Below are positions 29,005 to 40,467 of a DNA stretch of 64,000 nt, piece after piece; position 1 is the first letter of the stretch, and each line of letters begins with the position of its first letter. The DNA is from Erwinia pyrifoliae DSM 12163 (GTDB taxonomy: Bacteria > Pseudomonadota > Gammaproteobacteria > Enterobacterales > Enterobacteriaceae): positions 3,765,448 through 3,829,447 of the forward strand of contig NC_017390.1 in NCBI RefSeq assembly GCF_000026985.1, given 5' to 3'. Below the pieces are notes generated by a model, which saw only the letters and a list, made by a program, of their open reading frames with translations, did no database searches and was not told where the DNA came from. The position numbers and the translations under genes were made by a program.

Positions 29005-29997
29005 TTACTGCGGCGTAAATCGGCGTAAATGTTGCACCGTCGCCAGCCATGCGGCCACCCAACCAATCATGGCGGAAATCAGCAGTAAAAGCAGGCTTTC
29101 ATCCCACGCCAGACCATGCAGCACAAAGGAGGTGCCAAACACCGATGCCACCTGTGTCACCACCGACTCCAGCCTGAACAACAGCGCCGCCGACAGCACC
29201 AGTGACAGCAATGCCCCGCTAAAACCGAGTAGCGCTCCGCCATACAAGAACGGCCGCAGGATAAAACCGTCTGTTGCCCCGATCAACTTCTGCACGTTAA
29301 TGGTGTCGCGGCGGGCAAAAATGCTCAGGCGCACGCTGTTACCAATCACCAGGAATACCGCCACAATCATCAGAATGCCGATCATTGCCGCCACCTGGCC
29401 AACCAGCCCGGTCAGCGCCGCCAGCCGGGCAAACCAGCTGTCATCCATCTTCACTTCATCAATGCCCTGCACCTTAGACACGCGGTCACGCAGATTATCC
29501 ATAGTGCCTGAATTCTGGAAATTCAGCTTCGGCGTAATAATCGCTACCGCCGGCAGCGGGTTCTGCTCCAGCATATCCATCGCGCCGCCGAAGCCGGACC
29601 AGTTGCGAAACTCGCCCAGCGCTTCTTCACGCGACAGATAGTTGACCTTGTCGACGCCGTCTTCTTTTTTAAGCTGCGCCACCACGTTTTCGGCCGCATC
29701 GTCATCCAGCGTTTTACTCAGGTAAACGGTGAGCTGCGGGGCCGGATACCACTGTTCCGCCGCCTGACTGACGTTTTTCCACACCATATAGCAGACGCTG
29801 GGCAGCGTCAGAGAGATGGCAATCACCATTACCGTCAGCAGCGTTGCCAGCGGCTGCCGCCACATATCCGACAGCGAACCGTGCATCGCGTAGCGCCACT
29901 GTTCATGCCAGCCGCCCTTGAGCGCTTTGCTTTTAGAGGGCTGCCTGTGCTTCACCGCTTTTGGCGCTGAGGGGCGAGGATTGCGTTTATTCACCAC
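29005..29997 (-). CDS. ftsX: Cell-division protein FtsX
   Basis: 330 residues (E. coli 352). A basic cytoplasmic N-terminus, a first membrane helix ([18 protein letters not shown]), a large periplasmic domain that contacts EnvC, then three more helices and a short tail. With FtsE it couples ATP hydrolysis to activation of amidases at the septum. Its start overlaps the ftsE stop by 11 bases. Confidence 0.97.
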   Translation of the reverse strand: MVNKRNPRPSAPKAVKHRQPSKSKALKGGWHEQWRYAMHGSLSDMWRQPLATLLTVMVIAISLTLPSVCYMVWKNVSQAAEQWYPAPQLTVYLSKTLDDDAAENVVAQLKKEDGVDKVNYLSREEALGEFRNWSGFGGAMDMLEQNPLPAVAIITPKLNFQNSGTMDNLRDRVSKVQGIDEVKMDDSWFARLAALTGLVGQVAAMIGILMIVAVFLVIGNSVRLSIFARRDTINVQKLIGATDGFILRPFLYGGALLGFSGALLSLVLSAALLFRLESVVTQVASVFGTSFVLHGLAWDESLLLLLISAMIGWVAAWLATVQHLRRFTPQ

Positions 29998-30655
29998 GAT
30001 GACCTCCGTACAAACGTCCCTGATTAAGCGTCATCTGCCGATAGTTACGGCTGGCGATCAGCCCCATATCATGGCTGGCCATCAGTACCGTAACGCCGAC
30101 GCGGTTAAACTCCTCAAACAGGCGCAAAATATCTTCAGACAGCGCCTCGTCGAGGTTACCCGTCGGTTCATCCGCCAGCAGCACCGCCGGCTTGTTCACC
30201 ACCGCACGGGCAATCCCCACGCGCTGCTGCTCACCGCCGGAAAGCTGGATGGGGAAACTTTTCGCTTTGTCGAGCAGGCCGACTTTGTCCAGCGCCGCAG
30301 AAACGCGGCGGCGGATATCTTCACCACTGGCTCCGGCGATAATCAGCGGGATGGCCACATTGTCATACACCGAGCGATCCATCAGCAGATGGTGATCTTG
30401 AAAAATCATGCCGATCTGACGGCGTAAAAACGGGACTTCACGGCTTTTCAGACGGCTAATATCGTGACCGCTAAACCAGATATGCCCGGCACTCGGGCGC
30501 TCAATGCCGCAGATCAGCTTCAGCAAGGTACTTTTCCCTGCCCCGGAGTGTCCGGTCAGAAACGCCATTTCGCCTGGGCGCAGATGAAAATCCACCCCCT
30601 GCAACGCTTGCCGACCACCGAGATAAGCCTTACTGACTTCTTCAAAGCGAATCAT
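29987..30655 (-). CDS. ftsE: Cell-division ATPase FtsE
   Basis: 222 residues, the E. coli length. Walker [14 protein letters not shown], signature [16 protein letters not shown], Walker [13 protein letters not shown]. It starts 5 bp after the ftsY stop and overlaps ftsX, forming ftsYEX. It binds FtsZ/FtsA-side components and energises FtsX. Confidence 0.98.
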   Translation of the reverse strand: MIRFEEVSKAYLGGRQALQGVDFHLRPGEMAFLTGHSGAGKSTLLKLICGIERPSAGHIWFSGHDISRLKSREVPFLRRQIGMIFQDHHLLMDRSVYDNVAIPLIIAGASGEDIRRRVSAALDKVGLLDKAKSFPIQLSGGEQQRVGIARAVVNKPAVLLADEPTGNLDEALSEDILRLFEEFNRVGVTVLMASHDMGLIASRNYRQMTLNQGRLYGGHRGE

Positions 30656-30660
30656 CCTAA

Positions 30661-32127
<1,467 letters not shown>

Positions 32128-32289
32128 GGTGCAACCACACTCCTCGCGGGAAAAACCGTTCTGGTAGGAAAAATAAGCTAAGTTTTATAGTCTACCACTT
32201 TCTGCAAAGCGCATTACAGCACCCTTTTACGTTTCCTCAACGCGGTTAGCCCGTTAAACTGTGCAACAAATTATTAAGAGTTCAGCAAG

Positions 32290-32895
32290 ATGAATAAGAA
32301 ACCCCGCAGCGGCGCAGCCGGGCAAATAAGAATTATTGGTGGGCAGTGGCGTGGCCGTAAGTTACCGGTTCCCGATAGCGCCGGCCTGCGCCCCACTACC
32401 GATCGGGTACGTGAAACGCTTTTTAACTGGCTGGCTGCGGATATCCAGCAGGCAAACTGCCTTGACTGTTTTGCCGGGAGCGGCGCTCTGGGCCTGGAAG
32501 CGCTGTCGCGCCATGCCGCCAGCGCCACCCTGCTGGAGCTGGAACGACCGGTGGCGCAACAGCTGGAAAAAAACCTTGCTACCCTCGGGGCGAAAAATGG
32601 ACGCGTCGTTAATAGCAATACGTTGCAGTTCCTTGCCCAGAAGGGCGAGCCGCACCATCTGGTATTTGTTGACCCACCGTTTCGTAAAGGGCTGCTTGAA
32701 CAGACCCTCACGTTGTTGGAGAGCAACGGCTGGTTAGCCGATGAATCCCTGATCTATATCGAAAGTGAAGTCGAAAACGGCCTTCCGCTGGTGCCGGTAA
32801 ACTGGCAGCTGCACCGTGAAAAGATCGCCGGTCAGGTGGCTTATCGCCTGTATATTCGTCATACAGAAAACGAGGATAACGCAGATGTTAATTAA
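32290..32895 (+). CDS. rsmD: 16S rRNA m2G966 methyltransferase RsmD
   Basis: 201 residues (E. coli 198). SAM-binding motif LDCFAGSGALGLEALSR (residues about 58-74), catalytic VFVDPPFRKG (the NPPY-like motif). It methylates G966 of 16S rRNA in the 30S subunit. It is divergent from ftsY and overlaps yhhL by 11 bp. Confidence 0.97.
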   Translation: MNKKPRSGAAGQIRIIGGQWRGRKLPVPDSAGLRPTTDRVRETLFNWLAADIQQANCLDCFAGSGALGLEALSRHAASATLLELERPVAQQLEKNLATLGAKNGRVVNSNTLQFLAQKGEPHHLVFVDPPFRKGLLEQTLTLLESNGWLADESLIYIESEVENGLPLVPVNWQLHREKIAGQVAYRLYIRHTENEDNADVN

Positions 32896-33154
32896 CGCAG
32901 GCCGTCTGTTGATGGTGTTCGTCTGGGCTTTTTTGTTGCTTAACGTGGTACAACCCTTCCCGAAACCGCTGACGTATTTTGTTAACGTTGCACTGTTCTT
33001 TATGGTGATTATGCACGGCCTGCAGCTGGTGCTGATGCGCACCACTCAGCCACAGGGGGCGGCTAAACTCAGCGGCGTGATGCAGGCCAAAATCTTTTTC
33101 TTTGGCGTATTTGAGCTACTCGCGTGGCAAAAAAAGAACTTACCCAAACGCTAA
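32885..33154 (+). CDS. yhhL: YhhL, DUF1145 membrane protein
   Basis: The start at 32885 (MLINAGRLLMVFVWAFLLLN) gives 89 residues, exactly the E. coli length; the longer frame from 32816 overlaps rsmD without homology. Two hydrophobic helices and the conserved end FFFGVFELLAWQKKN are seen. Function unknown. It is translationally coupled to rsmD and convergent with yhhM. Confidence 0.93.
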   Translation: MLINAGRLLMVFVWAFLLLNVVQPFPKPLTYFVNVALFFMVIMHGLQLVLMRTTQPQGAAKLSGVMQAKIFFFGVFELLAWQKKNLPKR

Positions 33155-33523
33155 TCAGTTTCGCCGGGCTTCAGCACCCGGCTTAAAACTCACAAAGCGT
33201 GTTCCTTTAAACTGCAGCTCGCCCCGGGTGCCCTTATCCATTTGATGATAATCCCCGGCATTCAGTTCCAGTTTAAAATCACCTGCCTCGTTCAACGGAT
33301 GAAACCAGGCCTCATAACGCATGTCCTCCACCGGAATATGCTCACGCTGGCGTGAGAGACGATTTGAGGCCGGATATTCTCGTTTGCTCTTTACTTCTAC
33401 TATCAGGCTACGCAGCGGCGTGACATCGTTGACCGCCACCTCACGCCGCTGTTTGATAAACTGACGGGTCGCTAAGATGGCGATAATGACCAGTATGATT
33501 AAAAAGAAAATCGGCGGCTTCAT
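33155..33523 (-). CDS. yhhM: YhhM, DUF2500 membrane-anchored protein
   Basis: 122 residues from ATG 33523 (AGGA eight bases upstream); E. coli 119. One N-terminal helix (MKPPIFFLIILVIIAILA), then a soluble domain ending ELQFKGTRFVSFKPG as in E. coli. The longer frame begins with chance sequence. Function unknown. Its stop directly adjoins the end of yhhL on the other strand. Confidence 0.9.
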   Translation of the reverse strand: MKPPIFFLIILVIIAILATRQFIKQRREVAVNDVTPLRSLIVEVKSKREYPASNRLSRQREHIPVEDMRYEAWFHPLNEAGDFKLELNAGDYHQMDKGTRGELQFKGTRFVSFKPGAEARRN

Positions 33524-33669
33524 GGCGTTCATCCTGCTGAATATCAAAGTTGTCGGGTTGCAGAGCGCGCTTATCAGCATACAAGCGGATCCATCCCATT
33601 GTCACATTGTTGGTCATTAACCTACACTGGGACGGAATTTGTCGAGTTCTTCATCTACAAGGACAACAT

Positions 33670-34296
33670 ATGATCTGGTCTTTCCTCGCCGTTCTCTTTT
33701 CCGGCTGGCTGTATGTGGATGCATCCTATCGTGGACCGCAATGGCAACGCTGGGTATTTAAACCGGTCACCCTGCTGTTAATGCTGGCCTGGGCCTGGCA
33801 AGCGCCGGTGCTGAAAACTACCGATTATCTTATCCTCGCCGGACTGATAGCCACGCTGGCGGGTGATGCGCTGATATTGCTGCCGAACAAACGTATGCTG
33901 TATGCCATCGGAGCATTTTTCCTGTCGCACCTGCTGTACACGCTGTGTTTTGCCAGCCAGATGACGCTTACCCTGTTCTGGCCAATACCGCTAACGCTAC
34001 TGATTATCGGCGCGCTGGTACTGGCTACCGTCTGGACCCGGCTTGAAGAGTTGCGCTGGCCGATTAGTACCTTGATCGGTATGGCGCTGCTGATGGTCTG
34101 GCTGAGTACCGAGCACTATTTTTTCCGCCCGAGCGATTACAGTTTCACCTTAATGGCTGGGGCCGACCTGCTGCTGCTGGGAAATATTGTCTGGATAATC
34201 AGCCATTTCCGCTGCCGTTTCAACGCAGACAGCGCGATTATCGCCGCCTGCTACTTCGCCGGTCACTTTATGATCGTGCGCTCCCTGTGGCTGTAA
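33670..34296 (+). CDS. yhhN: YhhN, TMEM86-like membrane protein
   Basis: 208 residues from ATG 33670 (AAGGAC upstream), the E. coli length. It has about eight membrane helices, with [20 protein letters not shown] and the C-terminal [16 protein letters not shown] conserved. It belongs to the YhhN/TMEM86 family, whose animal members are lysoplasmalogenases; the bacterial role is not established. Confidence 0.93.
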   Translation: MIWSFLAVLFSGWLYVDASYRGPQWQRWVFKPVTLLLMLAWAWQAPVLKTTDYLILAGLIATLAGDALILLPNKRMLYAIGAFFLSHLLYTLCFASQMTLTLFWPIPLTLLIIGALVLATVWTRLEELRWPISTLIGMALLMVWLSTEHYFFRPSDYSFTLMAGADLLLLGNIVWIISHFRCRFNADSAIIAACYFAGHFMIVRSLWL

Positions 34297-34309
34297 TCGC
34301 TAAACGCGC

Positions 34310-34341
34310 TTGACTCTGGAGTGAACTCCAGAGTGTAAGAT
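34310..34341 (+). promoter_or_regulatory. ZntR-dependent zntA promoter
   Basis: TTGACT (-35) and TAAGAT (-10) are separated by 20 bp, the overlong spacing of MerR-type promoters. The spacer holds a perfect dyad ACTCTGGAGT-GA-ACTCCAGAGT (34313-34334), nearly identical to the E. coli zntA operator. Zn-, Cd- or Pb-bound ZntR would untwist it to activate zntA. Confidence 0.93.
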
Positions 34342-34388
34342 GGTTATCGACGGGTACTGATGCCCGCCGTTACCGATCGGGAGGCGTT

Positions 34389-36644
34389 ATGCAGCAGCAC
34401 TCTTCTTGTGGTTGTGGTCACCACCACGCCAACAAACAGCCCGGGTGCGCGACCCGCTCGCGCCCCGTTATCAAAAAAGTCACCGCCGTTAGTGCAGAAA
34501 CGCCCTGCTGTGGCGATGCCGACTGCGGTTTGGCGGATTCACCAGATGAAGAGGCCGACAGGCTGGCGCAAACCGCCCGTTTTAGCTGGCGGGTGCAGGG
34601 CATGGACTGTCCGAGCTGCGCGCAAAAAGTCGAAACCGCCGTCAAACAACTTGCCAACGTTAGTGCGGCCCGCGTGGTTTTTGCCAGCGAAAAACTGCTG
34701 GTCGATGCCAGCGACGATGTGCGTAGCCAGGTTGAACAGGCTGTCGCACGCGTTGGCTTCCGGCTTCAGCGCAGCGATGCGGCAGCACCTGCCGTTGAAG
34801 CCCGTTTCTGGCAGGAAAACCGCAGCGCGCTGGTGCTGGCATTGCTGATGGCGGCCAGCTGGCTGCTCGGTATTATCCATCCTGGCGCGGGGACTTTCGC
34901 CTTTACCCTAACCACGCTGGTTGGCGTCTGCCCGGTTGCGCATCGCGCTCTGCGGCTGATACGCAGCGGCTCACCGTTCAGCATCGAAACCCTGATGAGC
35001 GTTGCCGCCATTGGCGCACTGTTTATCGGTGCGACGGCCGAAGCGGCGATGGTGCTGCTGCTGTTTACGCTTGGTGAACGGCTGGAGTCATTTGCCGCCG
35101 GTCGGGCGCGCAAAGGGGTGACGGCGCTGATGGCCCTGAAACCTGACCAGGCGCTACGAATTCGCTGCGGACAGCGTGAAAGCGTTGCGGTAAGCGACCT
35201 GCGTCCGGGTGACGTGATTGAAGTCGCCGCCGGCGGGCGTCTGCCTGCCGATGCAAAGTTGCTGAGCCCGTTTGCCAGCTTTGATGAAAGCGCTCTGACA
35301 GGGGAATCGGTGCCGGTCGATCGCCAGCAGGATGAAGCTATCGCCGCAGGCAGCATGAGCGTTGACCGCCCGGTACAGCTGGAGGTTATTTCGGAACCGG
35401 GCCGCAGCGCCATTGACCGCATCCTGCATCTGATTGAGGAAGCCGGGGAGCGGCGTGCGCCAATCGAGCGTTTCCTCACCCGGTTTAGCCGCATTTATAC
35501 CCCGATCGTCATGGTGCTGGCGCTGGCCGTGGCGCTGCTGCCTCCGCTGCTGATGGCGACGGCATGGCAGCCGTGGATCTACAAGGGATTAACGCTGCTG
35601 CTGATCGGCTGTCCGTGTGCGCTGGTTATCTCCACTCCGGCGGCGGTAACCTCGGCACTGGCCGCCGCAGCTCGTCGTGGCGCGCTGATCAAGGGCGGTG
35701 CGGCGCTGGAAAACCTCGGCAACGTGCGTACTATTGCTTTCGACAAAACCGGCACCCTGACTGAGGGGAAACCCCAGCTTACCGCCATCATCGCGCTGGA
35801 CGGCAGCGATGAAAACCGGCTTTTGGCTATTGCAGCCGCTGTTGAACAAGGTTCATCACATCCTTTAGCACGGGCAATCGTCGCAGCGGCCGATGCTCGT
35901 CAACTGGCGGTTCCTGCGGCCAGCGATCGGCGTGTGCTGGCAGGCAGTGGCATACAGGCAGTTGTAAGTAATCGCTTACTATCTGTAAGTTCACCGCACA
36001 GATTACCCGAAAATTTATTGGCCCAGCGGCATAAAGAGATAGAAGCACTGGAAAATGGCGGCAATACCGTGGTGATACTGCACGACGAACGACAGCTACT
36101 GGCAATCGTCGTCCTGCGCGACACGCTGCGCGCCGATGCCCGTGGTGCGCTGGCAGAACTGCAGGCGCTGAATATTCAGGCCGTGATGCTGACCGGAGAC
36201 AACCCGCGCGCTGCGGCAGCCATTGCCGCCGAGCTGGGCATTGACTACCGCGCCAGCCTGTTGCCGGAAGATAAGGTCAACGCCATCACCAGGCTGCAGC
36301 AGCAGCAGGCGGTAGCGATGGTAGGTGACGGCATCAACGATGCGCCAGCGATGAAAGCCGCCACCATCGGTATTGCGATGGGCAGCGGCAGCGATGTTGC
36401 GCTGGAAACCGCCGATGCGGCCCTGCCGCATAACCGCCTTGCCGGACTGGCAACGATGATCCGCCTGTCGCGTGCCGCCCACGCCAATATTCGTCAGAAC
36501 ATTGCACTGGCGCTGGGCCTGAAAGTCCTGTTCCTGATCACCACGCTGCTGGGTATTACCGGGTTGTGGCTGGCCGTACTGGCCGATTCTGGCGCTACGG
36601 CGTTAGTGACTGCTAACGCACTGCGCTTGCTCGGTAAGAGATAA
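34389..36644 (+). CDS. zntA: Zn/Cd/Pb-exporting P-type ATPase ZntA
   Basis: 751 residues (E. coli 732). A Cys/His-rich N-terminus (SSCGCGHHHA, PCCGDADCG), heavy-metal domain GMDCPSC (Cys 74 and 77), transmembrane GCPCALVIS, phosphorylation site DKTGTLTEG, and hinge GDGINDAPAMKAA. It pumps Zn2+, Cd2+ and Pb2+ out across the inner membrane. It is controlled by the MerR-type promoter directly upstream and ended by a terminator that overlaps the end of tusA. Confidence 0.97.
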   Translation: MQQHSSCGCGHHHANKQPGCATRSRPVIKKVTAVSAETPCCGDADCGLADSPDEEADRLAQTARFSWRVQGMDCPSCAQKVETAVKQLANVSAARVVFASEKLLVDASDDVRSQVEQAVARVGFRLQRSDAAAPAVEARFWQENRSALVLALLMAASWLLGIIHPGAGTFAFTLTTLVGVCPVAHRALRLIRSGSPFSIETLMSVAAIGALFIGATAEAAMVLLLFTLGERLESFAAGRARKGVTALMALKPDQALRIRCGQRESVAVSDLRPGDVIEVAAGGRLPADAKLLSPFASFDESALTGESVPVDRQQDEAIAAGSMSVDRPVQLEVISEPGRSAIDRILHLIEEAGERRAPIERFLTRFSRIYTPIVMVLALAVALLPPLLMATAWQPWIYKGLTLLLIGCPCALVISTPAAVTSALAAAARRGALIKGGAALENLGNVRTIAFDKTGTLTEGKPQLTAIIALDGSDENRLLAIAAAVEQGSSHPLARAIVAAADARQLAVPAASDRRVLAGSGIQAVVSNRLLSVSSPHRLPENLLAQRHKEIEALENGGNTVVILHDERQLLAIVVLRDTLRADARGALAELQALNIQAVMLTGDNPRAAAAIAAELGIDYRASLLPEDKVNAITRLQQQQAVAMVGDGINDAPAMKAATIGIAMGSGSDVALETADAALPHNRLAGLATMIRLSRAAHANIRQNIALALGLKVLFLITTLLGITGLWLAVLADSGATALVTANALRLLGKR

Positions 36645-36645
36645 C

Positions 36646-36680
36646 GGGCTAAGCGCAGCGTCAGGCTATAGCCCTTTTTT
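36646..36680 (+). terminator. Terminator of zntA, overlapping tusA
   Basis: GGGCTA (36646-36651) pairs with TAGCCC (36669-36674), followed by six T. The right arm and U tract lie in the last codons and stop of convergent tusA. Confidence 0.7.
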
Positions 36681-36911
36681 CAGCAGATATTGATAGGGCA
36701 GCGCGTCGACGGCCTGTGCCACCAGCGTATGTTCCATAAAACGGCAAAAACCGGGAATGTCACGGGTGGTGGCCGGGTCATCGGCGATAATCAGCAGGGT
36801 TTCGCCCTCCTGCATATGGCGCACGGTTTTACGCACCATCATAACCGGTTCCGGGCAACGCAGCCCCTGGGTATCAAGGGTTTGGTCAGGATTGGCAAAT
36901 GGGTCGCTCAT
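36666..36911 (-). CDS. tusA: Sulfurtransferase TusA
   Basis: 81 residues, the E. coli length. Active-site Cys in [17 protein letters not shown] (residue about 19). It accepts persulfide sulfur from IscS and passes it to TusBCD for 2-thiouridine in tRNA, and to molybdopterin synthesis. It is convergent with zntA and divergent from yhhQ. Confidence 0.97.
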   Translation of the reverse strand: MSDPFANPDQTLDTQGLRCPEPVMMVRKTVRHMQEGETLLIIADDPATTRDIPGFCRFMEHTLVAQAVDALPYQYLLKKGL

Positions 36912-37118
36912 AGTTCTCTCAATAAGGGAAAAGCAAACTTTGCACTATTTTACCCTGGGTCAAAGCAGGTGCAACCATTCAGCCCCACGATAACGTTTGC
37001 GCTCAAATCAACCGTTGCATTGGCAGGCTAAATCGGTAATATGCCGCAAAATCGTACATATCCACTCGATTTCGCGTTGCGGTAAGGCATGGCTCAGCGT
37101 GAAAGATGAAGGACAGGA

Positions 37119-37151
37119 CTGGGTTCCCTCACCCCATAACAGATAAAAAGG
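37119..37151 (+). promoter_or_regulatory. Candidate preQ1-I riboswitch upstream of yhhQ
   Basis: A compact motif: stem TGGG / CCCCA around a TTCCCTCA loop, then an A-rich tail ending AAAAAGG. The tail's AGG can pair with loop CCU to form the H-type pseudoknot of the preQ1-I class. AAGG is also the Shine-Dalgarno sequence, six bases before the yhhQ ATG, so ligand binding would hide it. YhhQ imports queuosine precursors, which fits. Assigned by eye, not by a covariance model. Confidence 0.7.
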
Positions 37152-37157
37152 CTCAAT

Positions 37158-37823
37158 ATGCTCGCATTCAGTTCTCGTCAGCGCCTGCACGCGCTGGTCT
37201 GGCTCTCTTTGTTTCATCTGCTGATCATCCTTTCCAGTAACTACCTGGTGCAGCTGCCAGTCACTATTTTCGGTCTGCATACCACCTGGGGTGCTTTCAG
37301 CTTCCCGTTTATTTTTCTGGCGACCGACCTGACGGTGCGTATTTTCGGCGCACCGCTGGCGCGGCGCATTATTCTGGCGGTGATGGTGCCTGCGCTGTTT
37401 GTCTCATATGTCATTTCAGCGCTGTTTTATCAGGGTGAATGGCAGGGCTTTGCGGCACTCGGGCAGATGAACCTGTTTGTGGCGCGTATCGCCTGCGCCA
37501 GCTTTATGGCCTATGCGCTCGGCCAGGTGCTGGATATCCAGGTCTTTAACCGCCTGCGCCAGAAAGCGGCATGGTGGATAGCACCCGCTGCGGCGATGTT
37601 CCTCGGCAATATCAGCGATACGCTGGCCTTCTTCTTTATCGCCTTCTATAAAAGCAGCGATCCGTTTATGGCTACGCACTGGGTTGAGATTGCGCTGGTG
37701 GATTACAGCTTTAAGGTCCTCATCTGTATGCTGTTCTTCCTGCCGGCTTACGGCCTGCTGCTGAATGCGATGCTGAAGCAATTAACAGAGAAATCTAATC
37801 CCCCCCGGGTGAATTTCGGCTAG
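37158..37823 (+). CDS. yhhQ: Queuosine precursor (preQ0/preQ1) transporter YhhQ
   Basis: 221 residues, the E. coli length, VUT/COG1738 family with six membrane helices. SSNYLVQLPVTIFGLHTTWG, FLATDLTVRIFGAPLARR and GNISDTLAFFFIAFY are conserved. In E. coli it takes up preQ0 and preQ1 for queuosine tRNA modification. It is probably regulated by the preceding preQ1 motif. Confidence 0.95.
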   Translation: MLAFSSRQRLHALVWLSLFHLLIILSSNYLVQLPVTIFGLHTTWGAFSFPFIFLATDLTVRIFGAPLARRIILAVMVPALFVSYVISALFYQGEWQGFAALGQMNLFVARIACASFMAYALGQVLDIQVFNRLRQKAAWWIAPAAAMFLGNISDTLAFFFIAFYKSSDPFMATHWVEIALVDYSFKVLICMLFFLPAYGLLLNAMLKQLTEKSNPPRVNFG

Positions 37824-37963
37824 TCTGATACTCTGCCTACCTGAAACACCCACACAGATGGCTTCAGGTAGTGATATTGTCACTACCAGCGGGTTGCTTT
37901 TATGCAGTGAATACGCTTGTATCCATGCTTAGCGACACGCGACCAATTTTAAAAGGGACTCTG

Positions 37964-38518
37964 ATGCGTAACTTACTGAAGTATGCCGGAATTGCAGTGC
38001 TGGTCACGGGCCTCGCAGCCTGTGATGGCAACAATGATAAAGCCGCTGATAATCAGGGCGTCAGCAGCAGCCAGTCAGCGCAGAACGTCACGCTGATGGA
38101 TGGCAAACTGAGCTTTGCATTACCGCCGGGGATGAGTGATAAGAGCGGCAAGCTCGGAACCCAGGCCAACAACATGCACGTTTATGCCGATGAGTCTGGC
38201 CAGAAGGCGATCATTGTTATCGAAGGCGACAGCAGCAATGAAGGGCTGGATACCCTGACGGAGCGCCTGGAAGCGCAGCAGCGCAGCCGCGATCCGCAGC
38301 TTCAGGTGGTGACCAATAAAACTATCAGCGTGAAGGACCATGAGCTACAGCAGCTGGACAGCGTGATCTCTGCCAACAATCAGTCCTCATGGTCTTCCGT
38401 GGTATTGGGCAAAATCGACGGCAAGCTGCTGACCCTGCAAATTACCCTGCCCGCTGATAATCAGCAGCAGGCACAGACTGAAGCAGAAAGCATTATTAAC
38501 TCCATCACGCTGAAATAA
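37964..38518 (+). CDS. dcrB: Lipoprotein DcrB
   Basis: The start at 37964 ([24 protein letters not shown] upstream) gives 184 residues (E. coli 185). The lipobox is LAAC with Cys 20 followed by Asp, suggesting retention in the inner membrane. Conserved segments are [15 protein letters not shown] and [13 protein letters not shown]. DcrB is needed for phage C1 and C6 DNA entry in E. coli and supports lipoprotein maturation. The longer frame has no homology. Confidence 0.95.
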   Translation: MRNLLKYAGIAVLVTGLAACDGNNDKAADNQGVSSSQSAQNVTLMDGKLSFALPPGMSDKSGKLGTQANNMHVYADESGQKAIIVIEGDSSNEGLDTLTERLEAQQRSRDPQLQVVTNKTISVKDHELQQLDSVISANNQSSWSSVVLGKIDGKLLTLQITLPADNQQQAQTEAESIINSITLK

Positions 38519-38531
38519 TTGCCAGCGTATA

Positions 38532-38566
38532 AAAGCCGCCTTCACAAAGGGGTAAAGGCGGCTTTC
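38532..38566. terminator. Bidirectional terminator between dcrB and iolE
   Basis: AAAGCCGCCTT and AAGGCGGCTTT form an 11-bp stem with a 12-base loop between two converging genes. Either strand gives GGCGGCTTT plus further T. Confidence 0.8.
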
Positions 38567-38575
38567 TGCAGGTGA

Positions 38576-39472
38576 TTATAAACCGGCGTGTTGACGAATG
38601 TACTGGCGTGCTTTTAGCGCATATGCAAACGGGTTCGCCAGCGCCGGGTCCTGTTCCGCTTCCACCACCATCCAGCCCCGGTAGCCGGCATCGTCGAGGA
38701 TTTTGAATACCGGGTCGAAATTAATCACGCCGTCGCCCGGCACGGTGAAGGTTCCTCTCTTTACACCATCCAGGAATGACAGCCGTTGCGCCTTCACCTC
38801 TGCCACTATCTCGTCACGCACGTCCTTCAGATGCACATGATTAATACGCGCCAGGTGTTGTTCCAGCATGGCCAGCATGGCTTGCTGCGAGCCTTCCGAG
38901 TAGTAAGCATGGCCGGTATCAAATAGCAGGTACACGTCATCATTGGTCTGCGCCATAAAGCGATCCACCTCATCACGGGTTTGGATCGCAGTGCCCATAT
39001 GATGATGCAGACCAACGGTCATACCCTTCTCGGCCGCCAGTTTTGCCAGCTCGTTGTAGCCTTCCACCGTCAGCCGCCACTGTTCATCGCTAAAGTGCGG
39101 CTTCTCTTCCAGTACCGCTTTTGACGTTCCCTGAATACTGAAACTCTGCTCAGAACAGCCGATGACTTTCGCCCCCATCGCATGCAGAAAATCCCGATGA
39201 TTGATAAACTCATCAAGCGTTTTTTCCCTGTCGCCTTTAGCAAAAAAGGTACTGAACCAGGCATTGACGATCTCAAGCCCACGGATATCCAGCATCGGCT
39301 TCAGAACCACCGGGTCACGCGGATATTTGCTGCCCACCTCACTGCCGGTAAAGCCCGCCAGCGCCATCTCACTGATAATCTGCTGGAAGCTGTTCTCTTT
39401 GCCTAGCTCCGGCATGTCATCGTTAGTCCAGCCGATCGGCGCAATAGCCAGTTTGACCTTATTTTTGTCCAT
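38576..39472 (-). CDS. iolE: Myo-inosose-2 dehydratase IolE
   Basis: 298 residues from ATG 39472 (GGGGA upstream; [19 protein letters not shown]), matching the B. subtilis length of 297. It is a TIM-barrel xylose-isomerase-like enzyme with metal-ligand segments [18 protein letters not shown] and [11 protein letters not shown]. It dehydrates 2-keto-myo-inositol to the diketone used by IolD. It is the last gene of the iolD-G-H-E run. Confidence 0.95.
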   Translation of the reverse strand: MDKNKVKLAIAPIGWTNDDMPELGKENSFQQIISEMALAGFTGSEVGSKYPRDPVVLKPMLDIRGLEIVNAWFSTFFAKGDREKTLDEFINHRDFLHAMGAKVIGCSEQSFSIQGTSKAVLEEKPHFSDEQWRLTVEGYNELAKLAAEKGMTVGLHHHMGTAIQTRDEVDRFMAQTNDDVYLLFDTGHAYYSEGSQQAMLAMLEQHLARINHVHLKDVRDEIVAEVKAQRLSFLDGVKRGTFTVPGDGVINFDPVFKILDDAGYRGWMVVEAEQDPALANPFAYALKARQYIRQHAGL

Positions 39473-39516
39473 ACGTGTTCCCCAGGATTGAGCGTGCGGC
39501 ACAGGCTGCCGCGCAG

Positions 39517-40401
39517 TTATTTGCACAGCAGCTCGCGTTCGATCAATTCGCGCGTTTCCACCGCCTGATATTTCATTTTTTCCGGATAACCGAACAGCGA
39601 AGAGGCGATAATCGATTCGCCACCGACCGGATAAGTGCGGTTGGCAAAATCCATCTCACGCAGCGTCTGGAACAGCGTCGGGAAGTCGACTTCCCCTTCG
39701 CCCACCCCGACATGCTGGTGAACCACGGCGTCAACGCCCGGCGGATTAACAATATAGCGGCAGTGTTTGGTGTGGTTCATGGTGTCAGCGATCAGCACAT
39801 GCGACAGATCTGCACCGGCATACTCCAGCATGCTCTTCACATCCCCTTTGCCTTTGTCGTAGAAAAAGGTATGCGGCACGCTGTAAAGATATTTGACGTT
39901 ATCACTGCGAAACGATTTCACCAGATCGGCGGTCTCATTGTTCTCTTCACAGAAGTCCCACGGGTGAGACTGGATTTCAATGCGGATCCCTTCACGCTCG
40001 ACAATCGGCAGCAGCTCCTCCATTGAGCGATAGAACATCTCTTCACAGATTTCTGGCTCATTCGGGTTACCGGAAAGTTCGGTATTGATCACCTGCACCC
40101 CAGTTTCCACCGCAATCTCAATCATCCGTTTCCAGTTACGCGCCGCGGCCTGGCGGCGCGCTTCGTCCGGACCAGACCAGCGGTACACCACGATATAAGA
40201 GGAGATTTCCAGCCCGGTCGCGCGCAGCGCGTTCTTGTACTCGGTAATAATTTCACGGCTGGCTTTCGGATGTTTATAGAACGGGTTGATCTGCGGATGG
40301 GGCGACTGCTCAATATATTTATAGCCCCAGTCAGCCACCTGGTGAACCATTTTGGTGATGCCCAAATCTTTAATGACATCAACGTCAAAGGCAATTTTCA
40401 T
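39517..40401 (-). CDS. iolH: IolH-like sugar-phosphate isomerase/epimerase
   Basis: 294 residues from ATG 40401 (GGAG six bases upstream), starting [18 protein letters not shown]-barrel AP-endonuclease-2 fold: [29 protein letters not shown] (metal/substrate residues), [11 protein letters not shown]. It resembles IolH of inositol clusters (B. subtilis 289 residues), whose step is not well defined. It lies between iolG and iolE. Confidence 0.85.
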   Translation of the reverse strand: MKIAFDVDVIKDLGITKMVHQVADWGYKYIEQSPHPQINPFYKHPKASREIITEYKNALRATGLEISSYIVVYRWSGPDEARRQAAARNWKRMIEIAVETGVQVINTELSGNPNEPEICEEMFYRSMEELLPIVEREGIRIEIQSHPWDFCEENNETADLVKSFRSDNVKYLYSVPHTFFYDKGKGDVKSMLEYAGADLSHVLIADTMNHTKHCRYIVNPPGVDAVVHQHVGVGEGEVDFPTLFQTLREMDFANRTYPVGGESIIASSLFGYPEKMKYQAVETRELIERELLCK

Positions 40402-40436
40402 CAGAATCTCCGTCATAAAAGCAGTACGGTGTTTAG

Positions 40437-40467
40437 CCGCTATCCCACCCGCAAGCGGGTTTAGCGG
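40437..40467. promoter_or_regulatory. Intercistronic hairpin between iolG and iolH
   Basis: CCGCTA (40437-40442) and TAGCGG (40462-40467) enclose a second perfect stem ACCCGC-AA-GCGGGT. It includes the iolG stop codon and has no U tract, so mRNA stabilisation or processing is likelier than termination. Confidence 0.5.
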
